Shown: piece after piece, positions 24,301-36,107 of the stretch
Position numbering within the stretch: position 1 is the stretch's first letter
How the letters are laid out: each line of letters opens with the position of its first letter
Assembly (NCBI RefSeq): GCF_932294415.1
Contig: NC_065541.1
Location: 57,452,290-57,516,289 of the forward strand
Direction: 5' to 3'
DNA: 64,000 nt
From: Quercus robur
Taxonomy: Eukaryota; Streptophyta; Magnoliopsida; Fagales; Fagaceae
The notes under the pieces: model-generated
The model's database searches: none
Seen by the model: the letters and a program-made list of their open reading frames with translations, nothing else
Told to the model about the DNA's origin: nothing
Made by a program: the position numbers and the translations under genes

Positions 24301-25182
24301 CCTGTGGTATCTTGTTGTAAGTCTGACAATCAGTCCATGACAATACAAAATTAGACAAGATGAGGAGTTGTTCACTGATAGCCTAGCAGGAGTGACTTTT
24401 TCATTATAGAAACAAAGCTGATTTATAGTATGACGACAACAACAACAACCAAGTTTTAGTTTCAAAATTTTGGGGTTACTATAGATCCTTAACAAACTAG
24501 TCAGGGTAGAACACACATATTTTTGTCTACCATTCTATTCCATCCAAAGTCACACTCTTTATTACTTAATTGACATGTCCTTTCTTACTACTTCTATTAA
24601 ATGTTATTTTTGGTCTCCCTCTACCTTTTTTCAGTCATTCAACTTAGATCAATTCATTCTTTCTCATTGGTGCATTAATCTCTCTCCTCTGAACATTACC
24701 ATAGTCCTTGTAACCAACTCTCCTATATATATGTGGAATGTAGTGACCGAGGGCTGTCGTGAATTTCAACTCCTTTTTCCTCAATACTCTTCATTAAAAT
24801 AATAAAATCCTAGATTAAAAAAAAAAAAAAACAAACAAACAAACAGAGAGGTAAAGATTAGCACATACATAAAAAGCTGAACTCTAGAATTGTAATGTGA
24901 GATACTTTCATTGCATTCTTGCACGTGTTTGTGTTTCTAATATAAACAATCAGATAGTTGAATAACCCTGTAGTTTATATTCTCAATTTCTGCCTATAGC
25001 AAAATTCAGATTGATAAATTTGTTGGCTAACTATGTCGTTAATTTTTCACAATCTTTGCCTGCAGGAAATTCAGATCGATGAATTCATTACTCACAATAT
25101 TCCATTTGAAGATATCAACACAGCTTTCAATCTCATGAGAGAAGGAAGGTGTTTGCGTTGTGTTATTCACATGCCAAAGTAA
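20139..25182 (+). CDS. Zinc alcohol dehydrogenase-like 6 (medium-chain)
   Basis: Class III-like plant alcohol dehydrogenase of the ADH-like 6 group (compare Arabidopsis At5g24760, from memory); NAD-dependent oxidation or reduction of an alcohol/aldehyde pair, probably cytosolic. Exons: 20139-20199, 20276-20412, 21477-21514, 21854-22176, 22493-22575, 22693-22768, 22862-22923, 23042-23137, 23240-23401, 25066-25182. The joined frame is 384 aa with stop TAA, family length. Seen: catalytic zinc ligands C56, H75 (GHE) and C182; structural zinc Cys C105, C108, C111, C119 with classical spacing; Rossmann [13 protein letters not shown] with the NAD-selective Asp. All key residues are present, so the enzyme should be active. 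No targeting peptide is evident. The substrate cannot be named from sequence. Confidence 0.93.
20594..20738. mobile_element. 145-bp MITE in ADH intron 2, perfect 9-bp TSD
   Basis: TTTTAGAAA occurs on both sides (20585-20593 and 20739-20747). The element has short inverted ends (AATAATGCTA versus the inverse of TAGCATTACTC) and a non-coding interior. The perfect duplication suggests a fairly recent insertion; a 9-bp size suits a Mutator-type MITE. Confidence 0.7.
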
Positions 25183-25202
25183 CTTTTTTTTTCATCAAGG
25201 AT

Positions 25203-25384
25203 CTGTTTAGATTCGTTTATTTTGCTGAAATTAAAAACTTTTTGCAGAAAGTACTGTAAATAAAAGTAAAAGTTAACTGAAATAGTACAGTGGAATCCAT
25301 GAATAATATCAAAAAGTACAATGGGATGTATGCTGAATAGTAAAATAAGTTAGCAAAAATAATTTTTGCCAAACGCACGCTAAA
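25203..25384 (+). mobile_element. hAT-type MITE just downstream of the ADH stop codon
   Basis: The element runs from CTGTTTAGATTCGTTTATT to TTTTTGCCAAACGCACGCT. It holds the family words TTGCAGAAAGTACTGTAAAT and AATAGTACAGTGG. It lies within about 20 bp of the TAA at 25182, so it probably forms part of the ADH 3' UTR and may supply the poly(A) region. Confidence 0.65.
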
Positions 25385-26004
25385 TTGGTTTTAATGGAAA
25401 TATTGCTTGGGAGCATCTATATGAGAGAAAATCTAATTTGCTTCTTTGTTGATTGTTCTAGTGCAAAGTCGACACTTGTGAAGGAGTAGAAGCTAATACT
25501 TCTTTTCAGGTTAAAGCCTTTTTCAACTGCATTCTGAAACAGTGTAGTTGGTTGGTTGGTTGGTTGAAAATATTCAGTGGTGATGTTTCATTGTTTTTAG
25601 GTTTTACAGCTCTCCTTTGATTTCCTGCTATCTACTTAAATAACTATGTATGATTCATTTGAATGCGGATTTCTAGTTGTCCATACCTCAATAGTTTTTA
25701 TGCTCTGCCTTGGTGCCTGTCTCACCTTGAATCAAATGGCATATTTAAGAGAAAGATTAAGGTCACGGGTTTAATCCATTTCGGGTACACAAATTGCCCA
25801 CTAAACCTATTGTGTCCCAAGACCACGTGGAACCAAGTGATACAGTTGCAACAGAAAAGTGGCTAGAAGATAAGATGATAAGGATAATGGCTGAATTAGT
25901 TGTCGTTTGAATTGTGAAACCAGTCACAAACCCACGCTATGTATGGGAATGTATTATTCTTGGGAATGTATTATTCTTTACAAATATATCATCTAAGAGT
26001 TAGG

Positions 26005-26087
26005 TTTTTTTGAATATACACCACTGTCAGTTTCTTTAAGACATTCTCTCCTCTCCCCGTATGTGTTAAAAATATTTAGTATTCTAA

Positions 26088-26095
<8 letters not shown>
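26005..26095. repeat. Dispersed ~90-bp repeat, copy 1
   Basis: The block TTTTTGAATATACACCACTG...AAGACATTCTCTCCTCTCCCC...ATTTAGTATTCT recurs at 57432-57525 with about 85-90 percent identity by eye, same orientation. The function and family are unknown. It is followed by (TA)n. Confidence 0.7.
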
Positions 26096-26118
<23 letters not shown>

Positions 26119-26722
26119 GTGTTATGTTTTCCTTTTTTATTTCTACAACTAAATATTTTTAAGGAGATTATCATGTTAATCAAATCTCATAACAAATTTA
26201 AAATTATTATTACTCAAATAATTGATAGGTACATTCAAATATTACAATTGTTCTCTTTGATTATTAAATGTTATTTTATTCCATTATAAAGAATTAAAAA
26301 TAGTATATAAGTTTTTTTTTTTTGGTTCTCTTTTATTGTTAAATGTTATCCTATTCTATTATAAAGAATTTAAAATAGTATATAAAAATATAATATTATT
26401 TTATTACATAACATGATTTGGATAATTTAGTATTTATTATTATATCTTTTTATTTTCTTCTCATCTTATCTTATTCACCATTTAAATTCAGCCACATTCT
26501 CCATATCATTAAATTATATATATTTTCTCTCATTTTTTTTTTATTTTTAAAAATTAAACATATAATATTTTACTTAAATTCAAGTAAATAAAAATTTCAA
26601 ATTCTCACTTTCAACATATCTAAGAATTAGCTCAAACCAAAACTATATGTGATGAGAAACTCACAAAACATACCACCAAAATGCATCAACCCAAAGTATC
26701 GAAAGTAAAGTTACAAGAAAGA

Positions 26723-26785
<63 letters not shown>

Positions 26786-27376
26786 ACATATTCTAGGAGA
26801 GAATGTGAGAGAAATAGCGAAATTATATAAAATAAGGTGAGTAGAAGAATATTCAAAAGAAAATGTATAATTGTAAATAACAAATTATCCAAGTTATGCT
26901 ACGTAGTAGAATAACATTATATAAAATCAATGGATAACATTTAATAATAAAATAAAATAAAAAAGATAACAAATTAAAATATAACCAAATGTATAAACCT
27001 AAAGTAGAGTTCAACAAAAAATTCTTCAACCTAAATTAGATGTGCAACAAAGAATTAAAAAATTCACCAAAAGAAATAAGAGAGAGAGAGAGAGAGAATA
27101 TTCACTTGCTTGTGTGAGCAAAATATAGATAGAATAGAAGAGAGAATAGCAAATATTTATAATAAAAAAAAATGGGGAGAAGAAGAGTCAAAATAAAAGA
27201 AATATGAAGGGATGAAGGAATTGTAAGGTTTATAGAGTAGTGGGGAGAAAAAAAGTTAAAAGTGGGGGAAATGTTAAAGGAAGAGTAATTGTAAGGTGAT
27301 AAATTAATAAGGAGAAAAATAATTAAAAAGGAGAGAGAAAATGTTAAAAATAAGTGGATGATGTGACGGCTAATGT
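26095..27376. repeat. AT-rich intergenic DNA with microsatellites and an ~80-bp duplication
   Basis: Contains (TA)n at 26095-26116, a duplicated block with TTGTTAAATGTTAT...ATTATAAAGAATT (about 26265-26325 and 26330-26385), (AT)n then (AG)n at 26725-26782, and (AG)n at 27080-27098. No gene is seen. Confidence 0.7.
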
Positions 27377-29275
27377 ATCTTAATAGGAGTAAGACATACT
27401 TGCTTCCAGAGAAATTTGGGTTATTGTTTCTTGTTAAAACAACAAATTGTATTCTTCTTTATACAGACTAAAATCTATAGAGGAAGTGAGGAACAAACAG
27501 TAACATGTCAGATTTGGCTTTAGTGAATCAGTCTGGTTGCCAAGTCAAATAACACTACATGATATCCTTAAGCACAAAGGTTACTTCCTTAATGTGATCC
27601 TTACTACTGATTTCAGCTCTTCTATGCAAAATTGTGGCTTTGAGATCATTCTCCCTGGACAAATTACACTACTGGAGAGAGAGTGCTTCTGGCATGAGCA
27701 GCTTGGCTTATTTTCTCTCTAAGGATACAATTGACCATTTTAATACAGTGATCAAGCCTGCTGTTATCTCTCTACGTTTTATTTTTTCATGAACCCAAGA
27801 TCTACCTTTGCAGAGAAATACTTTGTCTTGTTCTGCCTTGTGTATTGTGTAACTGGTATAGCCTACGTGTTGACCATAGTTTTTGAACCTGGTACAGCCC
27901 AGCCCATGAGTAACAGAAGCACACACTAAAAAAAAAGACAGAATTTTCCTCTAAACTGGTTTGGTTTGGAGGAAAGTTCCTCTCACCCACTACACGGCAA
28001 CTGAAAAGGAAAAAAATTGGCTTCAAACGTTTTTGGAGCTATCTTGCTTCAACCCATGCTTACACACAAGACTACCCCTCTTCCTGAAAGTTTAGTGGGG
28101 ACTACTTTACAACAGTGGACGACCACCTGAGGGGGTTTACTGCACAAGGCCCCTGCAGAGGAAAAGCTTTATCTCAGCGATGCTTAGCATGATGTAGTGA
28201 TTAAAGAAGCCATCCATGTGTAGTTTTAGTTACGTTACTTTTTTAATAAGTCATATGACTTGTTTAAATAATACACATGGATAATTTTATAAATCATCAC
28301 ATAATAGCTTGGAAAAGATAGCTCCAAACATGTTTTGAACCAAAGAAAATATCAGCTTATCAATTTAAATTTTTTTTATATTATTTATTTTCACTGACAA
28401 GGCACTGTTTCTTTCAGTGGTCAGTTCTTCCAGTTGTTTTGACTCTCATCGCCACACAGCCAAAAGATAGTGAATTTATGAAGATTTTAACTAATCTATG
28501 CTACTCTAAGTGGGCTTTGGAAGGATTCATCATTGCAAATGCTGAAAGGTAAGGCAAAATTATCCTTCCTCTGAAGAGAGTAACTTTTTTTTTTTTATTT
28601 TTACAATTAGTGGTGGTAGGGGATGTGAACCCAGGTTCCCCAATTGAGAGAACTGAGCTATGCCATTGAGTTATATGGCTCTTAGTCTGAACAAAGTAAC
28701 TTACATATGTGTGTGACGTACATGTTGCACCCATTATACATGCAACATGCGTAACCAAACTAAGCTGCAAATTAAAGTTCAAGTTTCTAACTCTCCATAT
28801 CAAGAAAACATGGATTAACTGGCTGGACTCCTAACGCAAAAAATTCAACACACATCTTAATTGGGTTTTGATTTTCTTTATATCAGACCTGGGATACAAT
28901 TAAATATTCATGTCTGTGAATAAACCCCTTGGATTGAGGTTTGAGCTGCTCAAATCTGGTAAAACCCATTTTTGCCAATCATGAGCTGGATCCCGAATCA
29001 AGATACTTGAACGGCCATTAATTAGATTATATATGATTTCTAATTCCCCCCCACCCCCCTCCCCCCTCTAAATGATTACAGTTTCCCTGATGTTGTATTA
29101 TCTTTGCACTACAGGTATTATGGAGTGTGGCTGATAACTAGGTGTGGTTCGATCACTTCTAAAAAGTGGTTATAACCTTCATCATTGGAGTCTATGTTTA
29201 GCCATCCTTATCCTAACTGGAATTTTTAGTCGTGTGATAGCATTTTTTTGTATGCTGATCTTCCAAAAGAAGTGA
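27377..29275 (+). pseudogene. ABCG pseudocopy 2 (exons 12-14)
   Basis: This near-identical DNA copy of the 3' end of the ABCG gene starts inside intron 11 and so lacks exons 1-11. Exon equivalents are 27617-27905, 28418-28548 and 29115-29275. Exon 12 has lost one base near 27762 and its donor GT has become AT (27906-27907). Exon 13 has lost one Leu codon in frame. Exon 14 has gained four bases (GATC near 29150). No promoter or start is present. Similarity continues into 3' flank to about 30372. It is a recent non-functional duplicate. Confidence 0.9.
28587..28688 (-). mobile_element. SINE copy inside pseudocopy 2 intron 13
   Basis: Same SINE and same site as 12838-12936, with flanking repeats GAAGAGAGTAACTT (28573-28586) and GAACAAAGTAACTT (28689-28702). 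It was carried along by the segmental duplication and was not inserted independently. Confidence 0.7.
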
Positions 29276-30372
29276 GATCAGACTAATTGACATTCTTTTT
29301 CCATACTACATATACACAAACCACAATTTATGCTACTTTGAGAGGATTGTATTACTGTAACATTGTCATGAAAATGAGATAAAGGTTCATTAAAGTTCTC
29401 AGTTTAATCTGCTGGCTAACACAGACTGAATCATGTAAAAGGTGTTTGAACAGATCATGTTGTATATCATAGGATTTAATGGTGCAAACTTTTGATGAGG
29501 GTTGGTTGGCGTCTCTAGGGAAGAGGTATCTGTGAGAGGTTGTACATTTAAATCCAGTTTTGTTTCTGTTTTCTTGTGTGTAGAACTAGTGGTTCCACTT
29601 TCTCATCTCACATAATAGTGAGTAGGGCCTCCTCAAAACAGTTTTAAGGCCTAATTAATGCCACATTTATTAGTGTTGCCTTTTTATATTATAATTTTTT
29701 TAGTTTAAAGTTCATTATTCTTACTTAGTGAAATGTAAAGTTACTAATTAATTTAGGGTAGGATAATAGTAATAAAATAGATTTTAAAACGTAAAACCAC
29801 CTAGCAACGTTAACTTGCCAAAACAAAGACAAATTTTAAAGCGTAGTATCACTTTTATTTATCAAACACATAATTCAAAGAATTAATACTTAACAAATCA
29901 AACTAATTTCATATAATAATAATAATAATAATAATATCATGCATGGTTCAAGCATAAAATTTAACCAAAATAAAAATAACAATCTATTATGCCTTTTTTT
30001 TTTTTTTTGAAGAAGAAAATCCTTTGGGTAAGGAGATGCATGATGAAGGATAGGAAAGCTAGAATCTAATTTTTGATTGTGATATTAGTGTTGATAGAAA
30101 GAGAAAGAGATTGTTTGTGTATGATCGTACAGGATGTTCAATAACTAAAGTTGACGATCTACCATGCGCCATGCGGGAGACGCATGTTTACAAAAATTGA
30201 AACCTTAACTTGTTATCTCGAATTAATTGCTCATCATTGATAACTCAACACATTTACAACTTCTTCTTTTTTTCAAACAATTTAAAATTTCAATTGAGTT
30301 GGATTTTTATTGGTTGACAACGTTAACATTAGGGTCTTACTTGATAGGGAAAAGAATAAACAACTCATTTAT
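29276..30372 (+). repeat. 3' flank of the duplicated segment, copy
   Basis: Matches 13518-14636 with moderate divergence and several small indels. Similarity ends at AACTCAT near 30370, exactly where the parent carries a Helitron-like insert. Confidence 0.8.
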
Positions 30373-31962
30373 GATATTTTATTAAAAACTAATTATTAAA
30401 ATAAAATTTGAGGCCTTGTTCTAATAGGTGGCCTTAATTATTTAGGAGATATTATTTTGTGTGGATCACATAATTGAGACAAATTGATAAATAATTAATA
30501 ACTCTGCTGTAAATTAACTAAGGGATCTAAATTGGATTAGCAGTTTCAAATGCTATATATGTGCATACAATACATAGAAAACAACAAAATCATCTTTGTT
30601 AGCTTTTTCCTGTTTACTACGATTTGATTATTCCTTTCTACAGTTACATGGCATGCAAAAAAAAAAAAAAAACTATCTTTGTTACCTTCTTCCCTTTTAC
30701 AAATTATTACAATGGAAATGATTATCATTTTTAAACAGTTAGATGACCGAAGCTAAACTGTCTCATAAGTACAGACATACATATAAGGTTGTTTCTAACG
30801 ATTGGAACATACAATACATCAAAAAATATACAATTACCAATCCAGCGAATGACAGTTTTTCTCACCAGTGAACAATGTCTGTATGATTCTTCTACACGCA
30901 TCTCAACAAAGTTATTTCGTGCTTTATCGTAAGGGTCTTTGCTTCATAGTCATCCACTGATGACCACAAGTGTCTTTGCTCAATGATCATGGCTTTTAAT
31001 ACTACAAGTTTTATTATTTTTTAATATGACGGTGATATATAATTATTAGTATTAATAAAAATGATATTAAAAGTAAGTCCGTATAGAATGATATTATTTT
31101 AATCTTCATCAAAAATTGAAAATATATTACTTTAATCACAATTTGTCATATTGTAAATTTTTTTATTAAAAAAAAAAGTGAAGATTGTTTCGATAGGGAA
31201 GCCCTCAAAAAGACCTATGATTTCGAACTAAGTGCCAAGGAGATCTTGGGTTCGAGTACTAGTATTGACCCATACGTCGTAATATATATGCAGAAATCGT
31301 GGTAATAAGGTTGAGTAGTGATATGCACTGTTGTGTGTTGGTGGTATATATCCATGAGTTTACCAAAAAGCCTAAGTGACAATGTACCATAGGGCGTGAG
31401 AAATCGTGGTAATGGGGTCGAGTAGTCTTTTTTTTTCTCAAAAAATAAACAACTAAATATTAGACAATCATTTTCTTTGAGACATCATTTGGACCATCTT
31501 TTTCTTTTCTTTTTTTTTTAGATTTGAGTCATGTTTTGGGTTTTCGGGAACATTTCTTATTCTATTAGCAAAGAGAGTTGAAGTAATTTAGTCTACGGTT
31601 TTTTTTTTTTTTTAATTATTATTATTTTTTTTTTAAGATTTGAGTCATGTTTTGGGGGATTTTCAGGAACTATTTCTTATTCTATAAGCAAAGAGTTGAA
31701 GTAGTTTAGTCTGCGTCTTTCTTTTTTCTTTTTATTTTTTCTTTTTTTTTTTCTTTTTTTAAGATTTGAGTCTTGTTTTGGGTTTTTGGGAACTATTTCT
31801 TATTCTATTAGCAATAATAACGTGTTATGATTTAAAATGGAGTAAAAAATTTAGTATTTTAGAAACCTTTGGCACTTGAAAGAGGTAAGAAATTGAGAAA
31901 TATTAGGTGTTTGTGTTTGATGGGAAGATGGACAACCTATATAAATAAGCATGAGGAAGGTA

Positions 31963-32007
<45 letters not shown>

Positions 32008-32055
32008 CCTTTAGAGATCAATAGGTATGAGAGAGAGGGAGAGAGAATTTGGAGG
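30373..32055. other. Intergenic region with a 3-copy ~120-bp tandem repeat
   Basis: GATTTGAGTC marks units at 31521, 31637 and 31763 (periods 116 and 126), each with GTTTTGGG...TTTCTTATTCTAT and a T-rich spacer; the array spans about 31510-31815. (TA)n lies at 31968-32002. Otherwise the region is AT-rich with no recognised gene. Confidence 0.7.
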
Positions 32056-32260
32056 TTTCTAAGGATTGTGGAACAAAGTTATAGCTTTAGCACTTGATGC
32101 AACAAACACAAATATGCCTGAATAGTTAAGATGGTAAGGATTAAGGAAGTCAAATATCTTTGTACATGCCAAAAAACCTAAGGCTTCATTAAGTTGGTAG
32201 GCTGATGCTGCCAATTCAAGCAAAAGAAATACAAATAATTCCAATTCAATGGGCACCTGT

Positions 32261-33646
32261 TTAGAAATGTGGTGAGCTTACGGGTTTGATTCTTTTTCTT
32301 TTTCGCCTTCCTTGATAAGAACTAGAATTTGAAGCAACAAAACCACAGGAACGTATTAGCCTGAGAAGGCCACTCATTGCTGAGGTAGCTGAACATGGGA
32401 GCACAGTTGCTGGGACTGAAATCAAATCATCAATGGAGTTCTGTTTCACCTTGAGAACACCATTTGCTGCCAAGGTAGCCAAGTATGGGAGTACAGTCGC
32501 AGGTACATAATTATAATGGTCCAAAAAAGGGGCATGTATCATATGATGACGTTTTAGGACTCCGTTCCTAAAATTATATGACTCCAACCTGCCCCATCTC
32601 ATCATATAAATAAACTCATCATAGAAAGTCAAAATTCCTAGTGCTAAATAACCAGGTGCAAAAATATCATCCTTAGGAAAGCACCCAACACGATTAATAC
32701 TGAACTGAAGATAGTCAGTCATTACTTGACCTTCCACACGAAACTGATCTAAATTCAACTGGTGCTTAAGGACCCAATCAAGTTTTTGACAATCTTTTAA
32801 CATCCATACTCTAAGATCAGACTCATCAACACACGCGTAATGAAGATACCCATCTGAATCCCCAAGGCAATCGCTATTTCGAACGCCATATCTCAACATC
32901 GGACCTGGTGCTATGATCACTCCAGACAGCTCTTCTTCCAGATCAAAAGTGATTATTCTCTGTTTCTTGGTCAACCAATAAAACCTTCCTTTGATATGAA
33001 TATATTTGTTCTCGTTAAGATCGTCCTCGCAGTGGCAGACTTCCATGGAGGTTTTCCATTTTCCAGTTTCTGAGGAGTAAATAACGAAGGAATAAGAATT
33101 CTGGTCATATTTTTGACGCTGAATGCTCACCACTTTAAAACAAGAGGCCTTGTTTGATGAAGAGCCAAATGGATAGAAAGCAAATGCAAAGATGTGACCA
33201 ACATGACAATTAGTGGGTCTAAGGGAAATCCATTCCCTTGTAATTGGGTTGCAAATGAAGATCACTAGCATTCGTTGTTCCAAAGTTTGACGACTTCTAC
33301 AACAAACGAGTCCATTACTGGAACCCATTATGACAACTCCAGTTGCAGGAAAACTATCTCGTATCATAATTGGAACACGACGGTCGTCTTCAGAAAAAGG
33401 TCCACAGGTAGTAAAAAACGACATCCTACATCTTAAACGATCACCAGTAATATCACTACGCTGGTCAATAAGGAGGGTTGTGATGCCCCTGAGTTGGGAC
33501 CTTTGGTGGTGAAGACGTAAGAAGGATGGATCAGATATAAGGTTCTTCCACCTCTTGGAGACACACTTGAAACGCGAAAGTTGCAAAGCTGAAAATCGGG
33601 ATAATATTTCCATTGCAAGATCATCATTTGAAAAGATGGCTTCCAT
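32261..33646 (-). CDS. F-box protein with C-terminal F-box-associated domain
   Basis: Single-exon 461-aa protein, start ATG at 33646 and stop at 32261. The N-terminal F-box (about residues 5-45) shows LAMEILSRFSALQLSRFKCV, SKRWKNLI and DPSFLRLHH, the contact surface for SKP1 in SCF ubiquitin ligases. The middle (about 100-380) fits the F-box-associated (FBA, beta-propeller-like) region: VCCRS, NPITREW, GSSSNKASCFKVV, SSETGKWK and GRFYWLTKK. The basic tail is GRRKRKR. The likely role is substrate recognition for ubiquitination in cytosol or nucleus; the target is unknown. The frame is open throughout and of normal length. The family is large and fast-evolving, so expression would be needed to prove function. 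Confidence 0.88.
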   Translation of the reverse strand: MEAIFSNDDLAMEILSRFSALQLSRFKCVSKRWKNLISDPSFLRLHHQRSQLRGITTLLIDQRSDITGDRLRCRMSFFTTCGPFSEDDRRVPIMIRDSFPATGVVIMGSSNGLVCCRSRQTLEQRMLVIFICNPITREWISLRPTNCHVGHIFAFAFYPFGSSSNKASCFKVVSIQRQKYDQNSYSFVIYSSETGKWKTSMEVCHCEDDLNENKYIHIKGRFYWLTKKQRIITFDLEEELSGVIIAPGPMLRYGVRNSDCLGDSDGYLHYACVDESDLRVWMLKDCQKLDWVLKHQLNLDQFRVEGQVMTDYLQFSINRVGCFPKDDIFAPGYLALGILTFYDEFIYMMRWGRLESYNFRNGVLKRHHMIHAPFLDHYNYVPATVLPYLATLAANGVLKVKQNSIDDLISVPATVLPCSATSAMSGLLRLIRSCGFVASNSSSYQGRRKRKRIKPVSSPHF

Positions 33647-34617
33647 CTTTCTTTAGATCAAAGACTAGAGTCACCACAGGAAAGCTTCTGCAAAAGATAT
33701 AAATAAGAAAATTTTACTAATAAGACAAATTGTCACTACAATCTTCTGTCAAAAATATTAATGAAGAATAGAAATAAAACTAATTGACTTAGTGAGGTGA
33801 GATGAATGGGGACAACGCTAATGGACCATATGTCAATCGCTGTTGATTTGTGTGTGATAGTGTCTATGATTTGATTGGCTCCAAATTAACATTTTAAAAA
33901 TCCATCAGGTTCCTACATCTTTCAGGCTGATCCCAGGTCAATTGAATTGAGTAGAGGTCAGCCCTTTTGTAGAATTCGTTTGATTCATTTAGGGCTATCC
34001 GGGTAGGTTATAATTTTCATAGAGAGGACTCTTACATTTAAACCATTTAGCACTGAAAATTCAGCTCAAAAGTAGTTCTCCATAATTTACCAAAATTCTA
34101 TTAAGGTGACAAACTCAAATCTGTAATAGAAAGATTTCTGTAAAGAAAAATTCTCACAGTAACTTTACTTAGAGAAGTCCATTTATATTGAAACATAATT
34201 CAATATTAAAGCTATGGATGTTAACTTTCAATCTAAAAGTCCTAGGCTTCCAAAAAACACTCTGTTGTTTATTATTCCAAAACTAGGCTTTGATATCTGT
34301 AACACATTTTTAATCATAACACAGAGAAGGAATTACAAGGTAGACAACATTGCAAAGAAATTTTATAACTTGTGAAGTGTTAACACAAGGAGTCATACAC
34401 TAATCCTAAACAAAATCTGGAATTTTACACAGATGCAACATGAAAAAGCTGAATAAGGAACTTTAAATCTAATATCAAGATACACAGATGCAACATGAAC
34501 AAGAGCCATTGTACCCCCATACCTTAAAGCTTCTTTTAATGAATTATTCATCAAATTTAATCAAACTCATGTCTAAAATCAAACGTATTTAAATTCTTAC
34601 TCTAATACTCGTTTAAC
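33647..34617. other. Upstream region of the F-box gene, nothing recognised
   Basis: AT-rich DNA of about 1 kb that should include the F-box promoter (transcribed leftward). I see no distinct TATA box, repeat or gene. Confidence 0.5.
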
Positions 34618-36107
34618 CACGGCCGGCCCTTCCCTTAGGCGAGTTAGGCAATTGCCTAAGGCCCCCAAGTCCCAAAATTTTAGAAAAGAACCAACCGGGT
34701 AGTAGAAAATTTAGTTTCAAAAATAATCTGGCACATCCTTTTAACCAAAAAAACAAAAATTTTGGTAAATCCTATTAAACATTGGTTCTAAACAAAATCA
34801 TTGACCAGATAAACTACAAATCCGGTCTAAGAGATTAACCACAAAACAATCACAAATCAAAACCCTAAAAATTTTACCTTTCTCTCTAGTCTCTGCTCTC
34901 CGCCTCTCTCTAGTCTCCAGTCTCCACTGTTCAGTCTGGTCTCATCTGCCTCAGCCTCTCTCTGATTCTCTGCTCTCCGCCTCTCTCAAGTCTCAACTGC
35001 TCACCTCACCGTATCAGGTTCTGTGGTTCAGGAAGGAATCAGGTATAAAATTATAAATATTTGGGCTTTTATTTGTTAAGAACTTAAGATAACTTTGTTT
35101 ATTTGGGCCCTCCCTGGCTGGTTTTGTAACTTTGTTTATCACTTATCAGTGGCTGCCTGGACCCTCCCTGGACTGGGCGTTAAGTTTGGGCCTTCAAGTT
35201 TTTTTTTTTTTTTTTTAGAGAATGAAGCTTGCTACTATTATTCTTCAAAATTAGCTAAATCAGCCTGCACAATATGGTGAATGTCTGGTGGTACATCTTC
35301 CATCCAGACAGTTAGATTTGGCTCACTCAGAGCTTTTCTTGTCAATACGTGTGCTACATTATTCTCTTGACGGTATACATGAGAATATCTAACAAATTGG
35401 AGAGCATTTGACAAACATTTAACATCCGGGAGAATATGCCCATGTAGAGCTAGGGACAAATTTGTTATAGATAGGATTTGTTTTGTGTTTTGTGTTTTGT
35501 GTTTTTTTTTTTTTTTTTGGTGGGTCTTATTAATAAGTCTTGTGTTAGTGTTATGGCTGTGCTTAAATTTTTGTTATGCTTGTGCTTAATTTTTTTTTTT
35601 TTTAATTTATGCAGGTTGAGATTGCTAAAAACTTGTTATTGTTCAATGAAACTACAATAATACTTTTTATATAAATCAAGTTCTATTTATCATTTGCTCT
35701 ACACTTGAAAGTTATTTTTTATTTTAGTCTTTATAAATATATTGTTTGATTATAAATGTTTACTACAAAATATGCATCTGGATATGAAAAACTTAAAAAA
35801 AGAAAAATTAATTGAGTCTCAAAAATGATCAATGGATAAATTTGTTATTAGTAATAAACAAAATATAACACAAAATTTAGATGAAAATATCACAAATGAG
35901 CAAGAAATTCACCAAAATCATTTAGAAGAAAATGATGTTCAATTTTGCAATACAACAAATCTTGATAATGAATTTCAAAATAATTTAGAAGAAAATGAAA
36001 ATAATGATGAAAAATATTAAATAAACATTAATTTAATTAATATATAAGTATAAAAAGGGCCCCATTTTTAGTTCTCGCTTTAGGCCCCAAAATGTCTAAG
36101 GCCGTTC
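34618..36107 (+). mobile_element. Decayed hAT transposon (TTF-zinc-finger transposase type)
   Basis: The left end is CACGGCCGGCCCTTCCC and the right end is the inverse of CAGGAACGGCCTTAGAC, both in the style of plant hAT elements with CAGGGGCGGCCCT termini. A CT-rich leader (34870-35010) is followed near 35760-36020 by the start of a transposase-like frame (KYASGYEKLKK, SMDKFVISNKQN and an Asn/Glu-rich stretch), as in TTF-type zinc-finger hAT transposases. The catalytic domain is missing. A LINE tail (35198-35467) is inserted in it. Confidence 0.6.
35198..35467 (-). mobile_element. 5'-truncated LINE tail with poly(A), inserted in the hAT element
   Basis: On the - strand a frame (35238-35459) reads like the end of a plant L1-type LINE RNase H region (YSHVYRQENNVAHVLTRKAL then LTVWMEDVPPDIHHIV). 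It ends directly before a 20-base A-run (T-run 35198-35217 on the + strand). This is the usual product of target-primed insertion with 5' truncation. Target duplication was not resolved. Confidence 0.65.

Noticed and set aside
23965-24516. 183-codon - strand frame
   Set aside because: It lies within ADH intron 9 and shows no recognisable domain; likely chance.
24420-24520. ACGACAACAACAACAACCAAG block, possible 3' tail of an RTE-type LINE
   Set aside because: The word style is familiar from plant LINE or other dispersed repeats, but I could not define ends, tail or duplication.
32059-32256. 65-codon - strand frame directly after the F-box stop
   Set aside because: It is most likely 3' UTR of the F-box gene; no domain and no reason to invoke read-through.
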